Assembly: GCF_900176205.1 (NCBI RefSeq)
Contig: NZ_LT859959.1
Coordinates: 2,170,001-2,234,000 of the forward strand
Reading direction: 5' to 3'
DNA: 64,000 bases
DNA from: Bradyrhizobium sp. ORS 285
GTDB taxonomy: Bacteria; Pseudomonadota; Alphaproteobacteria; Rhizobiales; Xanthobacteraceae
Shown here: positions 28,741 through 37,768 of the stretch, one piece after another
Position numbering within the stretch: the first letter of the stretch is position 1
Layout of the letters: the number at the start of each line of letters is the position of its first letter
Notes under the pieces: model-generated
Told to the model about the DNA's origin: nothing
Databases searched by the model: none
Seen by the model: the letters and a program-made list of their open reading frames with translations, nothing else
Made by a program: the position numbers and the translations under genes

Positions 28741-28840
28741 TGCCCTCGCCCCTTGCGGGAGAGGGCATCGACGGCCTGTCTACGCGCGCGGTTGGGTGAG
28801 GGGTATCTCTCCGCGCGCGACACTCGTGGATAGATACCCC
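28741..28840. repeat. Left part of a REP-like element split by the IS4-family insertion
   Basis: TGCCCTCGCCCCTTGCGGGAGAGGGCA forms a hairpin, followed by GGTTGGGTGAGGGGTATCT. The matching inverted part (CCCCTCACCCAACC and TGCCCTCTGGGGCGAGGGC) lies at 30187-30241 beyond the insertion. The two ends were one element before transposition. Confidence 0.75.
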
Positions 28841-30180
28841 CATTGGCGCTAACTTACCAAATTATCGCTTGGTATTCTCGTTTCCTCGGCGGCTCTCGGA
28901 GATGGCGTTGAATGTTTCGCGCGGCGGCGCGCAATGTTTGCACGTCGGGCTTGGGGATGACGGCGTCGATGAGGGCCTCGACGATCAAGCGTGACAGGCG
29001 CCAGAGGCCGTTCTTCACGCGGCCTCCCAGCGGGGAGAGTCACCGAGATGTTCCGCAATGAGCGGCTCGGTCAGCAGTGCCAGCAGAAGATGACAGAGGA
29101 TGTGTGCTCTCGCACTCCTGGGATCCTGGCCCGGTGGTCGCGCGAGGCCGATACTGCTCTTGAGATGTTTGAAGGCGATCTCGATACGCCACCGCAATCG
29201 ATAGAGGCTGCTGATTGCTGGAAGTGGATATTCATCGCGATCGAGCGAGGTGATGATGATGACCCATTCGGCTGCGACCAACGTCTCGGGCTGCAGCTTG
29301 CGGCCCATGTCGCGAGCCCGGCGTGTGATCTTGTCGATCGTGGCATCGCGCGCCTGCTTCGGCTTACGGATCGCCACCAGGCGCAATGCGATGGGCTCTT
29401 TTGCAGAAGCCTTGATCCAGATCGGCCGATCAACCAGCCCCTTGCCGCGTGATTTTTTAAGCAGGGCAATGACATCGAGTCGGTTCGCGTCAGCGTCGAG
29501 CCAATGTGCGCCATTCCATTTGGCGCGCACGACGATATCGGCGCCTTCAGCAAGCACCTTGGCGATCCGATTGGGCTGCAGATAGGCGCGATCGCCGACA
29601 CGTATCTCGCCCGGCACGACATCGGCACGATCGATGACCTCGCCCTCGTGCTCATCCGTCAGCTCGAAGGCGGTAAATCGCTCGCTCGCCAGATCGAACG
29701 CAGAATGTATCCGCCATACGCCGCCGGATTCTCGATCATTGCAGCCGGCCTTTGCCACCGCCGTGGCATCCACAAGACGGACCGGTCGGCCTTTCGCTGC
29801 CGCCAGACAGGTCTCACCTGCGCTCCTAGCGAGCAGCCGGCAGACCAGTTGTTCGAGCCAATCTGCCGAGTTGCGAAGTCGCTTGAGCAGCGCGACATTC
29901 GACAATGAGGCAAGTCCCATCGCCTCAGCCCATGCGGCCGTCAATCGCAGCCCACGCGTCCCCCAACAATACGCCAGCACCAGCCGCAGCTGATCCACGG
30001 CGCATTCGATCTTGCGGGCTCGTTTGAAAGCCCCAAATTCCCGAGCCTCATGCTCAAGCAGCTCAGCGCCACCCAACCGAGCGATGGTGCGCAGCCATTC
30101 GGCGTTAGAAAGCGATTCGTCAGTCACTCGACCGAGGAATCATCCATTTCGGGCAGCAAAATGGTAAGTTAGCGCCGATG
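28841..30180 (-). mobile_element. Complete IS4-family insertion sequence with 11-bp target duplication
   Basis: The 1340-bp element is bounded by 19-bp inverted repeats, CATTGGCGCTAACTTACCA at the left and the complement with one mismatch at the right (30162-30180). The 11-bp target sequence ATAGATACCCC is directly duplicated at 28830-28840 and 30181-30191. It holds one transposase gene, whose last part is out of frame. The target is a REP-like repeat. Confidence 0.93.
29015..30127 (-). CDS. IS4-family transposase, C-terminus frameshifted
   Basis: This 370-aa DDE transposase has the first catalytic Asp in RLVDATAVAKAG, the second in IRVGDRAYL, and the IS4 signature Y-(2)-R-(3)-E-(6)-K in YRLRWRIEIAFKHLK. 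The frame stops at 29015 after PRWEAA. In the -1 frame, coding sequence resumes at 29018 and encodes 54 more residues (LWRLSRLIVEALIDAVIPK, ending QAIIW), reaching a TAA at 28854-28856 inside the left inverted repeat. So a full-length protein would be about 425 aa. The frameshift may inactivate it, although all three catalytic residues precede it. Confidence 0.9.
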   Translation of the reverse strand: MTDESLSNAEWLRTIARLGGAELLEHEAREFGAFKRARKIECAVDQLRLVLAYCWGTRGLRLTAAWAEAMGLASLSNVALLKRLRNSADWLEQLVCRLLARSAGETCLAAAKGRPVRLVDATAVAKAGCNDRESGGVWRIHSAFDLASERFTAFELTDEHEGEVIDRADVVPGEIRVGDRAYLQPNRIAKVLAEGADIVVRAKWNGAHWLDADANRLDVIALLKKSRGKGLVDRPIWIKASAKEPIALRLVAIRKPKQARDATIDKITRRARDMGRKLQPETLVAAEWVIIITSLDRDEYPLPAISSLYRLRWRIEIAFKHLKSSIGLARPPGQDPRSARAHILCHLLLALLTEPLIAEHLGDSPRWEAA

Positions 30181-30241
30181 ATAGATACCCCTCACCCAAC
30201 CGAGCTTGCTGCGCCATCCTACATGCCCTCTGGGGCGAGGG
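30181..30241. repeat. Right part of the split REP-like element
   Basis: After the duplicated ATAGATACCCC comes CTCACCCAACCGAGC and a TGCCCTC..GAGGGC palindrome. This is the inverted partner of the sequence at 28741-28829. It confirms the pre-insertion structure. Confidence 0.7.
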
Positions 30242-30283
30242 CGCAATCATGGACACCGCGAAATCTGCGAATTTCAGCTGGGG

Positions 30284-30407
30284 AGGGTGGGCAAAGGGCC
30301 GCCCGTAGGGCGGCACGTGCCCAACGTCTGCATCGACGACATTGGTGGGCACGGCGCGGGCGAGAGCTCGGCTCGACACGAGACGTGGGCGCGCCTTTGC
30401 CCACCCT
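30284..30407. repeat. 14-bp perfect inverted repeat bounding about 95 bp
   Basis: AGGGTGGGCAAAGG (30284-30297) is exactly complementary to CCTTTGCCCACCCT (30394-30407). Inside are a GCCGCCC/GGGCGGC hairpin and several GTGGGC/GTGCCC motifs. There is no gene. It has the form of a small non-autonomous dispersed repeat. Confidence 0.65.
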
Positions 30408-30444
30408 ACGGTCGTGCGCTTCGTGGTGGCTCAGCGCGCTCCAC

Positions 30445-32769
30445 TCACGCCGCGACGGAAATGCTCGCCGTGGCCTTGTACGCGTCGCGGGGCAGGGTGA
30501 CGCGGACGACGGTGCCGCATTCGAGGCGGGAGCGCAGGCGCATCGAGCCGCCGTGGAGCTGGGCCAGCGAGCGGGCGATCGCAAGGCCGAGGCCGGAGCC
30601 ATGATAGGTCTTGGTCATCTGGCTCTCGACCTGCTCGAACGGGCGGCCGAGCCGCGCCAGCGACTGCGCGGGGATGCCGATGCCGGTGTCGGCGATGATC
30701 AGCACGACCTTGTCCTCGAACACCCGGCTGCGCATCGTGACGCGGCCGCCTTCGGGGGTGAACTTCACCGCGTTGGACAGCAGGTTCACCATGATCTGCT
30801 TGGTGGCGCGGCGGTCGGCGATGACGGGGATGCTGCCCTCGATGTCGGCGTCGAGCACCAGGCTCTTGTCCTGCGCACGGCCGGAGACGACGCGCAAGGA
30901 TTCCGCCAGCGTCTTGGCGAGGTCGAGCGGCTCCATGTCGAGCTTCATGCGGCCGGCCTCGATCTTCGACATGTCGAGAATGTCGTTGATCACCTCGAGC
31001 AGATACTGACCAGAGGTCAGGATGTCGTGGCAGTATTCCTGGTACTTCTCCGAGCCGAGCGAGCCGAACATGCCCGAGCCCATGATCTCCGAGAAACCGA
31101 TGATGGCGTTGAGCGGCGTGCGCAGCTCATGGCTCATATTGGCGAGGAATTTCGACTTGGTCTGGTTCGCTTCCTCGGCCCGGGTCTTTTCCTGCGAGTA
31201 CTTCTCGGCGAGGTCGGCGAGCTCGATCGCCTGGCGCTCCAGCGCGGTCTGCGAGCGCTGCAGGTCGATGACGGTGGCGCGCAGGCGCAGATCGTTGTCG
31301 ACGAGCTTCTGCTCGTGCTCCTTGATGCGGGTGATGTCGGTGCCGACCGAGACGTAACCGCCATCCTTGGTGCGGCGCTCGGAGATGTGCAGCCAGCTGC
31401 CGTCGTCGAGCTGCGCCTCGAAGGTGCGGCCGCCCTTCGCCTGCTGGCTGTTGTCATGCAGCCTTGTGCGGATCTCCGGCATCTTGCCGACCTCGATCAC
31501 GGTCTCATACGAGGTGCCCGGGGTGACGGCGGAATCCGGCAGCTTGTGCAGCTTCTGGAAGTGCGAGTTGCACAGCACGAGACGGTTGTTGGAATCCCAG
31601 AGAACGAAGGCCTCCGAGATCGTTTCGATCGCGTCGCGCAGCCGCAGGTCCGCCTCGACGGTCTTCTCGACGAGGCTCTTCTGCTCGGTGACATCCACGG
31701 CGATGCCGATCAGGTGCAGGCCCGAATCCGTGGTGCCCTGCGAAAGCTCGCAGCGCACGCGCAGCCAGATCCAATGACCCTCGGTGTGGCGCATGCGGAA
31801 GCTCTGGTCGATGTGGCGGAGCTCGCCGGCGACGAGCTGGTCGGCGATCGCGAACAGGTCGATGTCGTCCGAGTTCACCAGCGCATTGACCTCGCCGAAG
31901 GTGAGCAGGTCGGTGCGGTTGTCGAGGCCGAGCATTGCGAACATCGAGTTCGACCAGAAGATCCGGCCGCGCGACAGGTCCCAGTCCCACAGGCCGCAGC
32001 GGCCGCGATTCAAGGCGGTGTCGATGCGGCCGCGCACGGCGTCGTTGATCAGGTCGCCTTCGCGGGCGCGGGTCGACTGCCAGTGGAAGGCGAAGCCGAG
32101 GATCAGGACGACGAAGCCTGTCGTCGCCGACAGCGTGATCGACAGCGCCGCGTCCGAGCCCCAGATCGGCTCGATCTTCTCCTGGATGATGACGACGCGG
32201 CCCGGCAGGCTCTTGATCAGCTGCGAGACGGCGAAGGCCGGACGGCCGTTCGGCAAGGTGATCTCGGTGACGGCGCCCTGCAGTCCCGGCGTGGCCAGGA
32301 GCTGCGCGGTCGAGATTAGGTCGAGGATGCGATCGTTCTCGCCGAGGCCGGCATCCACCGGGACCCGGGCGAGGATGCGATGGTCGGCGCCGGTCACGAT
32401 GACATGGCGGCCGGGCGCGACGCCCCAGGCCGGGATCAGGTCAGGGAGCAGCATCTGCAGATGCTCGATATTGGCGACGCGGTCGGGCCGCATCGCCAGA
32501 TGACCGATGCGGTCGGCGAGCAGGTCCGAGATTGCGGCGAGGTCGCGCTTGGTCGCGCCGCGCTTCTGCCGGCTGTGGTCGAGCACCTGGACGAAGGCGC
32601 CGAGGCAAATGGTGACGAGAAAGGCGATGATCAAAGTGGGGACAGCACGACGCAATACCGGCTCAGCAGTCAGCAGCCTTTGATAGGCCGGTTTCGCGAT
32701 CGATTGCGCCAACCCTTTGATTGAATCAGAAGATTGGACGCACGCGTTCGCGGCATGCGCACGCGCCAT
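30445..32769 (-). CDS. Membrane PAS-domain sensor histidine kinase
   Basis: This 774-aa inner-membrane protein has transmembrane helices at about 44-62 and 209-230 enclosing an extracytoplasmic domain. Two PAS/PAC units follow (about 255-362 and 375-485), then a short coiled coil. The phospho-acceptor is His547 in FLANMSHELRTPLNAIIGFS, and the ATPase domain has NLLSNAVKF, IADTGIGI and HGSGLGLAI. The dimerisation region (LGSEKYQEYCHDI, LLEVINDILDMSKIEAGR) resembles PleC/DivJ/PdhS-type alphaproteobacterial kinases. No response regulator is adjacent. The signal is unknown. Confidence 0.92.
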   Translation of the reverse strand: MARAHAANACVQSSDSIKGLAQSIAKPAYQRLLTAEPVLRRAVPTLIIAFLVTICLGAFVQVLDHSRQKRGATKRDLAAISDLLADRIGHLAMRPDRVANIEHLQMLLPDLIPAWGVAPGRHVIVTGADHRILARVPVDAGLGENDRILDLISTAQLLATPGLQGAVTEITLPNGRPAFAVSQLIKSLPGRVVIIQEKIEPIWGSDAALSITLSATTGFVVLILGFAFHWQSTRAREGDLINDAVRGRIDTALNRGRCGLWDWDLSRGRIFWSNSMFAMLGLDNRTDLLTFGEVNALVNSDDIDLFAIADQLVAGELRHIDQSFRMRHTEGHWIWLRVRCELSQGTTDSGLHLIGIAVDVTEQKSLVEKTVEADLRLRDAIETISEAFVLWDSNNRLVLCNSHFQKLHKLPDSAVTPGTSYETVIEVGKMPEIRTRLHDNSQQAKGGRTFEAQLDDGSWLHISERRTKDGGYVSVGTDITRIKEHEQKLVDNDLRLRATVIDLQRSQTALERQAIELADLAEKYSQEKTRAEEANQTKSKFLANMSHELRTPLNAIIGFSEIMGSGMFGSLGSEKYQEYCHDILTSGQYLLEVINDILDMSKIEAGRMKLDMEPLDLAKTLAESLRVVSGRAQDKSLVLDADIEGSIPVIADRRATKQIMVNLLSNAVKFTPEGGRVTMRSRVFEDKVVLIIADTGIGIPAQSLARLGRPFEQVESQMTKTYHGSGLGLAIARSLAQLHGGSMRLRSRLECGTVVRVTLPRDAYKATASISVAA

Positions 32770-32977
32770 GCTGTAGACCCCCGAAACTTCCTGGATTACC
32801 CGAATTTCGAAAGAGCCCCAGCCGCTTCCGAATCAAGTTGATTTGAATCCAGATTTGTCGGGCTGTCGAGAGTCAACGATTTGGCAAAAGCTAATAAATC
32901 TTATCCAATGCGGAGTTGCGGTGACAAAAAATCGGCGAGATGAGTCCGAAGCAAGAACACCGCGTGACTCCAGGGCC

Positions 32978-34366
32978 TCAGCCGTGCGGCGGCTCGGCAT
33001 GGCTGATGACGCGCTTCACGGTCGGGAAGGCGCGCCGCAGGCCGCGCTCGATGTGATCGACATTGTCGTGCACCTTGAGCACGCTCATCGACGGCGCCGC
33101 GCGGCAATGGAAGTTGACGATCTCGCCGGCCTCGGTGTTGCGGACCCGGACATTGTGCACGTCGTACATGTCGGTCTCGGCGGCGAAGCGCTGCAGGGCG
33201 TCGGCGATGATAGCGACGCGCTCGACGGGCGCGTCGATGCCGAACGGCAGCTCGGGCTCGAGCGGCTCGATATGGGTGTCGACCTCGACGTCGGCGCCGA
33301 ACTCGTCGCGGATCGAGCGCTCCAGCTCATGGGCGATCGCATGCGCCGCGACCAGGCTCATGTCGCCATCGACCTCGAGGTCGATCGCGACGATCAGCCG
33401 GCCGCCGACATCGTGAACAGTGACGTGGTGGATCGCGAGCCCGGAGTTGCGCGCGATGACCATGATGCGCTCGCGCACGCTCTCATTGCTGAGCGCCACC
33501 GGGACCGTCGTGAAGGTGACGTCGGCGCCGGACAGGCTGGCATCGACGGCCGCCTGCGCGTCGCGCTTGATCTCGTGGACGCGGTCGATGGGATAGGTGC
33601 GCGGCACCTGCACGGTGGCGTCGACGAAATGGGTGGCGCCGACGAGCCGCACGCGGAGACGCTCGACGTCGACGACGCCGGGGACTGAACGGATTGCTGC
33701 ATCGGCCTTCTCGGCGGCGCCGTCGGGCGCGCGGTCGAGCAGGGTCTCGACGGTCGAACGCGCCAGCCTGAGACCGAGCACGGAGATCATGACGGCCACC
33801 GCGACGGCTGCGGCGGAATCGCCCCACCAGAAGCCGAGCGCGGTGAGGACGAGGCCGGCGATGACCGCGATCGAGCCGAGCACGTCGGAGGCGAAATGCA
33901 GCGCGTCGGCCGCGAGCGCCTGGCTGTGGGTCTCATGCGCGGCGCGGTGCAGCGCGCGGGCGCGCCAGAAATTGACGGCGATGTCGAGCAGCAGCACCAC
34001 GAAGGGGATCGCCGACAGTGACGGCGGCGGCGCCGCCTCGCGCAGCCGGCTCACGGATTCGACCAGCACGCCGCCGGCCAGCACATAGAGCAGGGCGATG
34101 ACGCCGAGCGCCGACAGGCTCTCGAGCTTGCCGTGGCCGTAATGATGCTCGTCATCGGCGGGCCGGTCCGATACCCGAACGACCATCCAGGTGATGACCG
34201 TGGCGACGACGTCGACGCCGCTATGCAGCGCCTCGGAGATCAGCGCGAGGCTGCCGATCAGGATGCCGACGATGAACTTCGCTGCGGCCATGCTGGCGCT
34301 CGCCGCGATCGAGATCGCGGCGACGCGGGTTTTCCCGGAGTGGATGGGGGAGTCGGCATCGCTCAT
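32978..34366 (-). CDS. Cation diffusion facilitator (CDF) transporter with duplicated cytoplasmic domain
   Basis: This 462-aa protein has a six-helix CDF membrane part (about 15-210). Metal-site patterns are SEALHSGVDVVA in helix 2 and ADALHFASDVLGS in helix 5. A His-rich stretch EHHYGHGKLE lies between helices 2 and 3. The cytoplasmic part is unusually long: after the usual C-terminal dimerisation domain (about 215-295) there is a second related ferredoxin-like domain and a third C-terminal region. It exports divalent metal ions by proton exchange. ATG 34366 (MSDADSPIH) is the best start. Confidence 0.87.
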   Translation of the reverse strand: MSDADSPIHSGKTRVAAISIAASASMAAAKFIVGILIGSLALISEALHSGVDVVATVITWMVVRVSDRPADDEHHYGHGKLESLSALGVIALLYVLAGGVLVESVSRLREAAPPPSLSAIPFVVLLLDIAVNFWRARALHRAAHETHSQALAADALHFASDVLGSIAVIAGLVLTALGFWWGDSAAAVAVAVMISVLGLRLARSTVETLLDRAPDGAAEKADAAIRSVPGVVDVERLRVRLVGATHFVDATVQVPRTYPIDRVHEIKRDAQAAVDASLSGADVTFTTVPVALSNESVRERIMVIARNSGLAIHHVTVHDVGGRLIVAIDLEVDGDMSLVAAHAIAHELERSIRDEFGADVEVDTHIEPLEPELPFGIDAPVERVAIIADALQRFAAETDMYDVHNVRVRNTEAGEIVNFHCRAAPSMSVLKVHDNVDHIERGLRRAFPTVKRVISHAEPPHG

Positions 34367-34474
34367 GGCCGCGGATGTAGCAGCCGATGCCTTGCCGTGA
34401 AAGCCGGGATCGCGCGGCATATGTGCATGAGCCGCGCACTGTTTCGATTGCGTCTAAATGTCAGGAGCTCGCGC

Positions 34475-35443
34475 TCACAAGGTCACCACGATCTTGCCGA
34501 GATGTTTGTTCGCTTCCATATGCGCGAACGCCGCGCCGATGTCATCGAAGGCGAAGACGCGGTCGATCGGCAGGCGCAGCGTCCGTGTTTCCACGGAGCT
34601 CCAGATATCCGCCTTCACTTCGTCGAAGATCGCGCGGATCTCCTCGATCGAGCGGGTGCGGAAGGTGACGCCGACATAGCTGATGCGCCGCGCCGCGTGG
34701 AGGTCGAAATTGAAATCAGCATGCGTGCCGCCGAGCCGGCCGACATTGATGATGCGGCCGAGCACCTTGGTTGCGGCGAGATTCTGGTTGGCGACCTGGC
34801 CCGAGACCTGATCGATGATCAGGTCGACGCCCGCACCGTTCGTGGCCTTGAGCACCTGATCGATCCAGGCGGGATCGCTGGAATCGATCGTGAGATCGGC
34901 ACCGAACTCCTTGAGTCGTCCACGGCGCATGGCATCGGTCGAGGAGCCGATCACCAGCGACGCGCCCTTGAGCTTGGCGATCTGCATCGCCATCAGGCCG
35001 ACGCCGGAGCTCGCGCCCTGCACCAGCACAGCCTGTCCCGGCTGCAGCGCGCCGTTGGTGACGACGGCATTGTGCATCGTGGTCAGCGCGATCGGCAGCG
35101 TCGCGGCCTCGTCGAAATTCATGTTCGACGGCGTGTGGAACAGCCGGCCATGATCGGCGAGGGTGTATTCGGCGAACGCGGCGGCGCCCGAGCCCATCAC
35201 CCGGTCACCGATCTTTACGCCCTTCGCATCAGGTCCGAGCTCGGCCACTTCGCCGGCCCATTCCATGCCGAGCACGGTGCCGACGCCGCCGGCCGCGCCA
35301 TGCACATGGCCCTTGGTCATGCCGAGGTCGGCGCGATTGAGGCCGCAGGCGCGCACGCGGATCAGAACCTGCGTGCCCTTCGGCGTTGGCTTGGCGATGT
35401 CGGTGATCGCGGCGCCCTGGGCGCCATAGACATAGGCTTTCAT
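34475..35443 (-). CDS. Zinc-independent quinone-oxidoreductase-like MDR protein
   Basis: This 322-aa medium-chain dehydrogenase/reductase has the GroES-like N-terminal domain (ACGLNRADLGMTKGH) and an NAD(P)-binding Rossmann domain (QGASSGVGLMAMQIAKLKG). The structural and catalytic zinc ligands of alcohol dehydrogenases are absent, so it belongs with NADPH:quinone/enone reductases. Substrate unknown. It is 137 bp downstream of the CBS gene on the same strand and could be read through from that operator-bearing promoter, which would make it an oxalate-regulon member. ATG 35443 is the family start. Confidence 0.85.
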   Translation of the reverse strand: MKAYVYGAQGAAITDIAKPTPKGTQVLIRVRACGLNRADLGMTKGHVHGAAGGVGTVLGMEWAGEVAELGPDAKGVKIGDRVMGSGAAAFAEYTLADHGRLFHTPSNMNFDEAATLPIALTTMHNAVVTNGALQPGQAVLVQGASSGVGLMAMQIAKLKGASLVIGSSTDAMRRGRLKEFGADLTIDSSDPAWIDQVLKATNGAGVDLIIDQVSGQVANQNLAATKVLGRIINVGRLGGTHADFNFDLHAARRISYVGVTFRTRSIEEIRAIFDEVKADIWSSVETRTLRLPIDRVFAFDDIGAAFAHMEANKHLGKIVVTL

Positions 35444-35580
35444 CGCAGGGAATCCTGTCGGAGTGCAACGAGCCGCAACCCGAACGTTGCGGCTCTGTGT
35501 TGCGCACCGCCTAGCAGGCGGCACGCTGCTCCGACAAGTCTGCCGCGGCGACGGAACGGTGCCGTCGCCATGTCTCCCGC

Positions 35581-36000
35581 TCAGGCGGCGGCGGACGCTT
35601 CCGCCTCGTCGAACGCCGAGGAGACATCGCGCATGCTGATGACGCCGGCCAGCGCGAAGTCGACGATGACGGGCAGATGGCGGATGTGATGCACGTTCAT
35701 CAGATGGCGGACGTGCTCGAGCGAGTCCTCGGTGCTGCAGGAGATCAGCCGCTGCGGCGAGATCAGCTGCGAGACCTTCATGGTGACACCGGCGGCGCCG
35801 TGCTCGGCGATCGCGCGCACCACGTCACGCTCGGTAAACATGCCCGCGGCGGTGTTGCCCTCGGTGCGGACGACGTCCTTGACGACGAGGGCGCTGACAT
35901 TGCTGGCGCGCATCAGCTGCGCCGCGACGCCGACGGTCTCGTTCATTCGCACCGTGATCACGCGCGCCGTCTTGTTGCGCAGGATGTCTCCGACCTTCAT
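35581..36000 (-). CDS. CBS-domain pair protein
   Basis: This 139-aa cytoplasmic protein consists of two CBS domains (about 1-65 and 72-130), recognisable by MKVGDILRNKTARVITV, AAGMFTERDVVRAIAEHG, VSQLISPQRLISCSTEDS and HHIRHLPVIVDFALAGVISMRDV. Such pairs sense adenylates or other nucleotides. Start ATG 36000 has GGGAGG just upstream. An operator of the TGGYAT-N5-ATGCCA type lies 39 nt before the start, between -35 and -10 positions. This ties the gene to the oxalate loci. The role there is unknown; energy-state sensing for CoA-dependent oxalate use is a guess. Confidence 0.88.
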   Translation of the reverse strand: MKVGDILRNKTARVITVRMNETVGVAAQLMRASNVSALVVKDVVRTEGNTAAGMFTERDVVRAIAEHGAAGVTMKVSQLISPQRLISCSTEDSLEHVRHLMNVHHIRHLPVIVDFALAGVISMRDVSSAFDEAEASAAA

Positions 36001-36038
36001 GGCACCCTCCCGTTGGTTAATCGTTGATGGTCGAAGTC

Positions 36039-36055
36039 TGGTATACGTTATGCCA
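36039..36055 (-). promoter_or_regulatory. Operator A (CBS gene promoter)
   Basis: TGGTAT-ACGTT-ATGCCA. On the minus strand it begins 2 nt after a TTGACA -35 hexamer (36058-36063) and ends near the expected -10. Same arrangement as operators B, C, D and E. Confidence 0.75.
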
Positions 36056-36148
36056 GATGTCAATGCGGTCGGACCGGTTTTTGTCGGTCCGGTCACTGAA
36101 AAAACACGTCAGTGACGCTGCCCCCGTGGCCCGAACGTTCCGGAGCGC

Positions 36149-36177
36149 AAAAAAAAGAGGCGCACCGGGTGCGCCTC
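36149..36177 (-). terminator. Terminator of the first MFS gene
   Basis: GAGGCGCACC / GGTGCGCCTC perfect 10-bp stem followed on the minus strand by eight T residues. It lies about 30 nt after the stop codon. Confidence 0.93.
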
Positions 36178-36205
36178 GTGAAGTCGCGGGAAGAAAGCGG
36201 AGGGG

Positions 36206-37522
36206 TCACGCCGTCCGGACGTCCTGCGTCGCCGGCTTGGCGACCGGCGCCTCCTTGCCGAGGATGAAGGCGCGGCGCAGCGGCTTGATCACGAACAGCG
36301 CCATCAGGGCGGCCGTCGCATTCAAGCCGACGCCGATCACGAACACGGCCTGCCAGCCATACTTGGCCGACACCAGGCTCGCGAGCGGGACCAGCAGCGA
36401 GGCGGTGCCCTTCGCGGTGTAGAGCATGCCGTTGTTGGTGGCGGCGTATTTGCTGCCGAAGGTGTCGCCGGAGGTTGCCGGGAACAGGCTGTAGATCTCG
36501 CCGAACACGCCGAAATAGACGGCGGTGGCCAGCACGAACACGATCGGGTTCTGCCCGTAATTCGACAGCGTCAGCAGCATCACCGCCGCCGTGCCGAAGG
36601 CGATGAACATGGTGTGCTCGCGGCCGATCGTATCCGAGATCCAGCCGAAGATCGGTCGGCCGAAGCCGTCGAAGATGCGGTCGAGCGAGATCGCGAAGGT
36701 CAGCGCCGCCATCTGGAAGCCGGCGAGCGACACCGGCTCGTTGGCGATCTTGAAGTCGTGGGCGATCGGCGCGATCTGGGCCGCGGTCATCAGGCCGCCG
36801 GAGGCCACCATGACGAACACCAGATACATGATCCAGAAGATCGGCGTGCGCAGCACCTGCGGCGGCGTGTAGTCGATCTTGCTCTGCGGCAGATTGAGCT
36901 GCTTCTTGCGCGCCGGCGCCGCGTGGGTCGGGGGCCGCAGGAAGATGGCGAGCACGAACACGATCAGGCCCTGGCCGATGCCGAAGGTGAAGAAGGCGCT
37001 CTGATAGCCGCTCGAGGCGATCATGCTGGCGATCGGCACGACGGTCAGCGCCGCACCGGCGCCGAAGCCCGCGGCGGTGGCGCCGGCGGCGAGGCCGCGG
37101 CGGTCGGGAAACCATTTCAGCGCATTGCCGACGCAGGTGCCGTAGACGGCGCCGGCGCCGATGCCGCCGATGACCGCGCCAGCATAGAGCAGCGTGAGCG
37201 AGTCGGCATAGGAGTTCAGCACCCACGCCAGCGCGATCATGACGCCGCCGAACATGATCACGACGCGCGGACCATATTTGTCGACGAACCAGGCTTCGAC
37301 CGGCACCAGCCAGGTCTCGGTCACGACGAAGATGGTGAAGGCCAGCTGGATGGCCGTGCGGCCCCAGTGATACTTCGCGTCGATCGGATCGACGAACAGC
37401 GTCCAGCCATATTGCAGGTTGGCGATCATCGCCATGCAGACGATGCCCATCGCAAGCTGGACCCACCGGAAGCCGCTCGACTGCGGCGGGGTGGGCGGTG
37501 ACGCCTCTGTGCTGGAAACCAT
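36206..37522 (-). CDS. MFS transporter, OxlT-like oxalate/formate antiporter family (copy 1)
   Basis: This 438-aa protein has twelve predicted transmembrane segments and MFS motifs (DKYGPRVVIMFGG; GAGAVYGTCVGNALKWFPDRRGLAAGATAAGFG) shared with oxalate:formate antiporters. It is expected to bring oxalate in, perhaps in exchange for formate. Start ATG 37522 is fixed by GGGAGGATTC just upstream; an in-frame ATG 12 nt earlier is less likely. It has its own promoter with operator B and its own terminator. It is clearly a paralogue of the gene at 37769-39058. Confidence 0.88.
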   Translation of the reverse strand: MVSSTEASPPTPPQSSGFRWVQLAMGIVCMAMIANLQYGWTLFVDPIDAKYHWGRTAIQLAFTIFVVTETWLVPVEAWFVDKYGPRVVIMFGGVMIALAWVLNSYADSLTLLYAGAVIGGIGAGAVYGTCVGNALKWFPDRRGLAAGATAAGFGAGAALTVVPIASMIASSGYQSAFFTFGIGQGLIVFVLAIFLRPPTHAAPARKKQLNLPQSKIDYTPPQVLRTPIFWIMYLVFVMVASGGLMTAAQIAPIAHDFKIANEPVSLAGFQMAALTFAISLDRIFDGFGRPIFGWISDTIGREHTMFIAFGTAAVMLLTLSNYGQNPIVFVLATAVYFGVFGEIYSLFPATSGDTFGSKYAATNNGMLYTAKGTASLLVPLASLVSAKYGWQAVFVIGVGLNATAALMALFVIKPLRRAFILGKEAPVAKPATQDVRTA

Positions 37523-37598
37523 GAATCCTCCCAAAGCGCGCTCTCTTGGAGGTTGCGGCTGCGACCAGCGCGCTCCTCATCTGCGCATCAGGCTATCC

Positions 37599-37615
37599 TG
37601 GTATAATATATTCCA
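37599..37615 (-). promoter_or_regulatory. Operator B (first MFS gene promoter)
   Basis: TGGTAT-AATAT-ATTCCA, one mismatch from consensus. On the minus strand TTGCGG stands 2 nt upstream as -35 and CAGGAT sits at the -10 distance. It is 77 nt before the gene start. Confidence 0.7.
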
Positions 37616-37690
37616 GTCCGCAATATGGCCTGCGACACCGGGTGCGACATGCTGCTTTGCAGCGAGGCGGGTTTGGTCGGCCAAGCAAAA

Positions 37691-37717
37691 GAAAACGCTC
37701 GGCAAAATGCCGAGCGT
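37691..37717 (-). terminator. Terminator of the second MFS gene
   Basis: ACGCTCGGCA / TGCCGAGCGT stem, loop about 3 nt, followed on the minus strand by TTTCTTTTG. It lies about 50 nt after the stop codon. Confidence 0.9.
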
Positions 37718-37768
37718 CGCTTGCGTGGAATCGTTCTATTTTATTTTTGCTGCGCTGCGAAGCCGCAC

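Noticed and set aside
36093..37580. 495-codon frame on the same strand as the first MFS gene
   Set aside because: An out-of-frame reading of the MFS gene. The product is Arg-rich without hydrophobic segments and the frame crosses the terminator.
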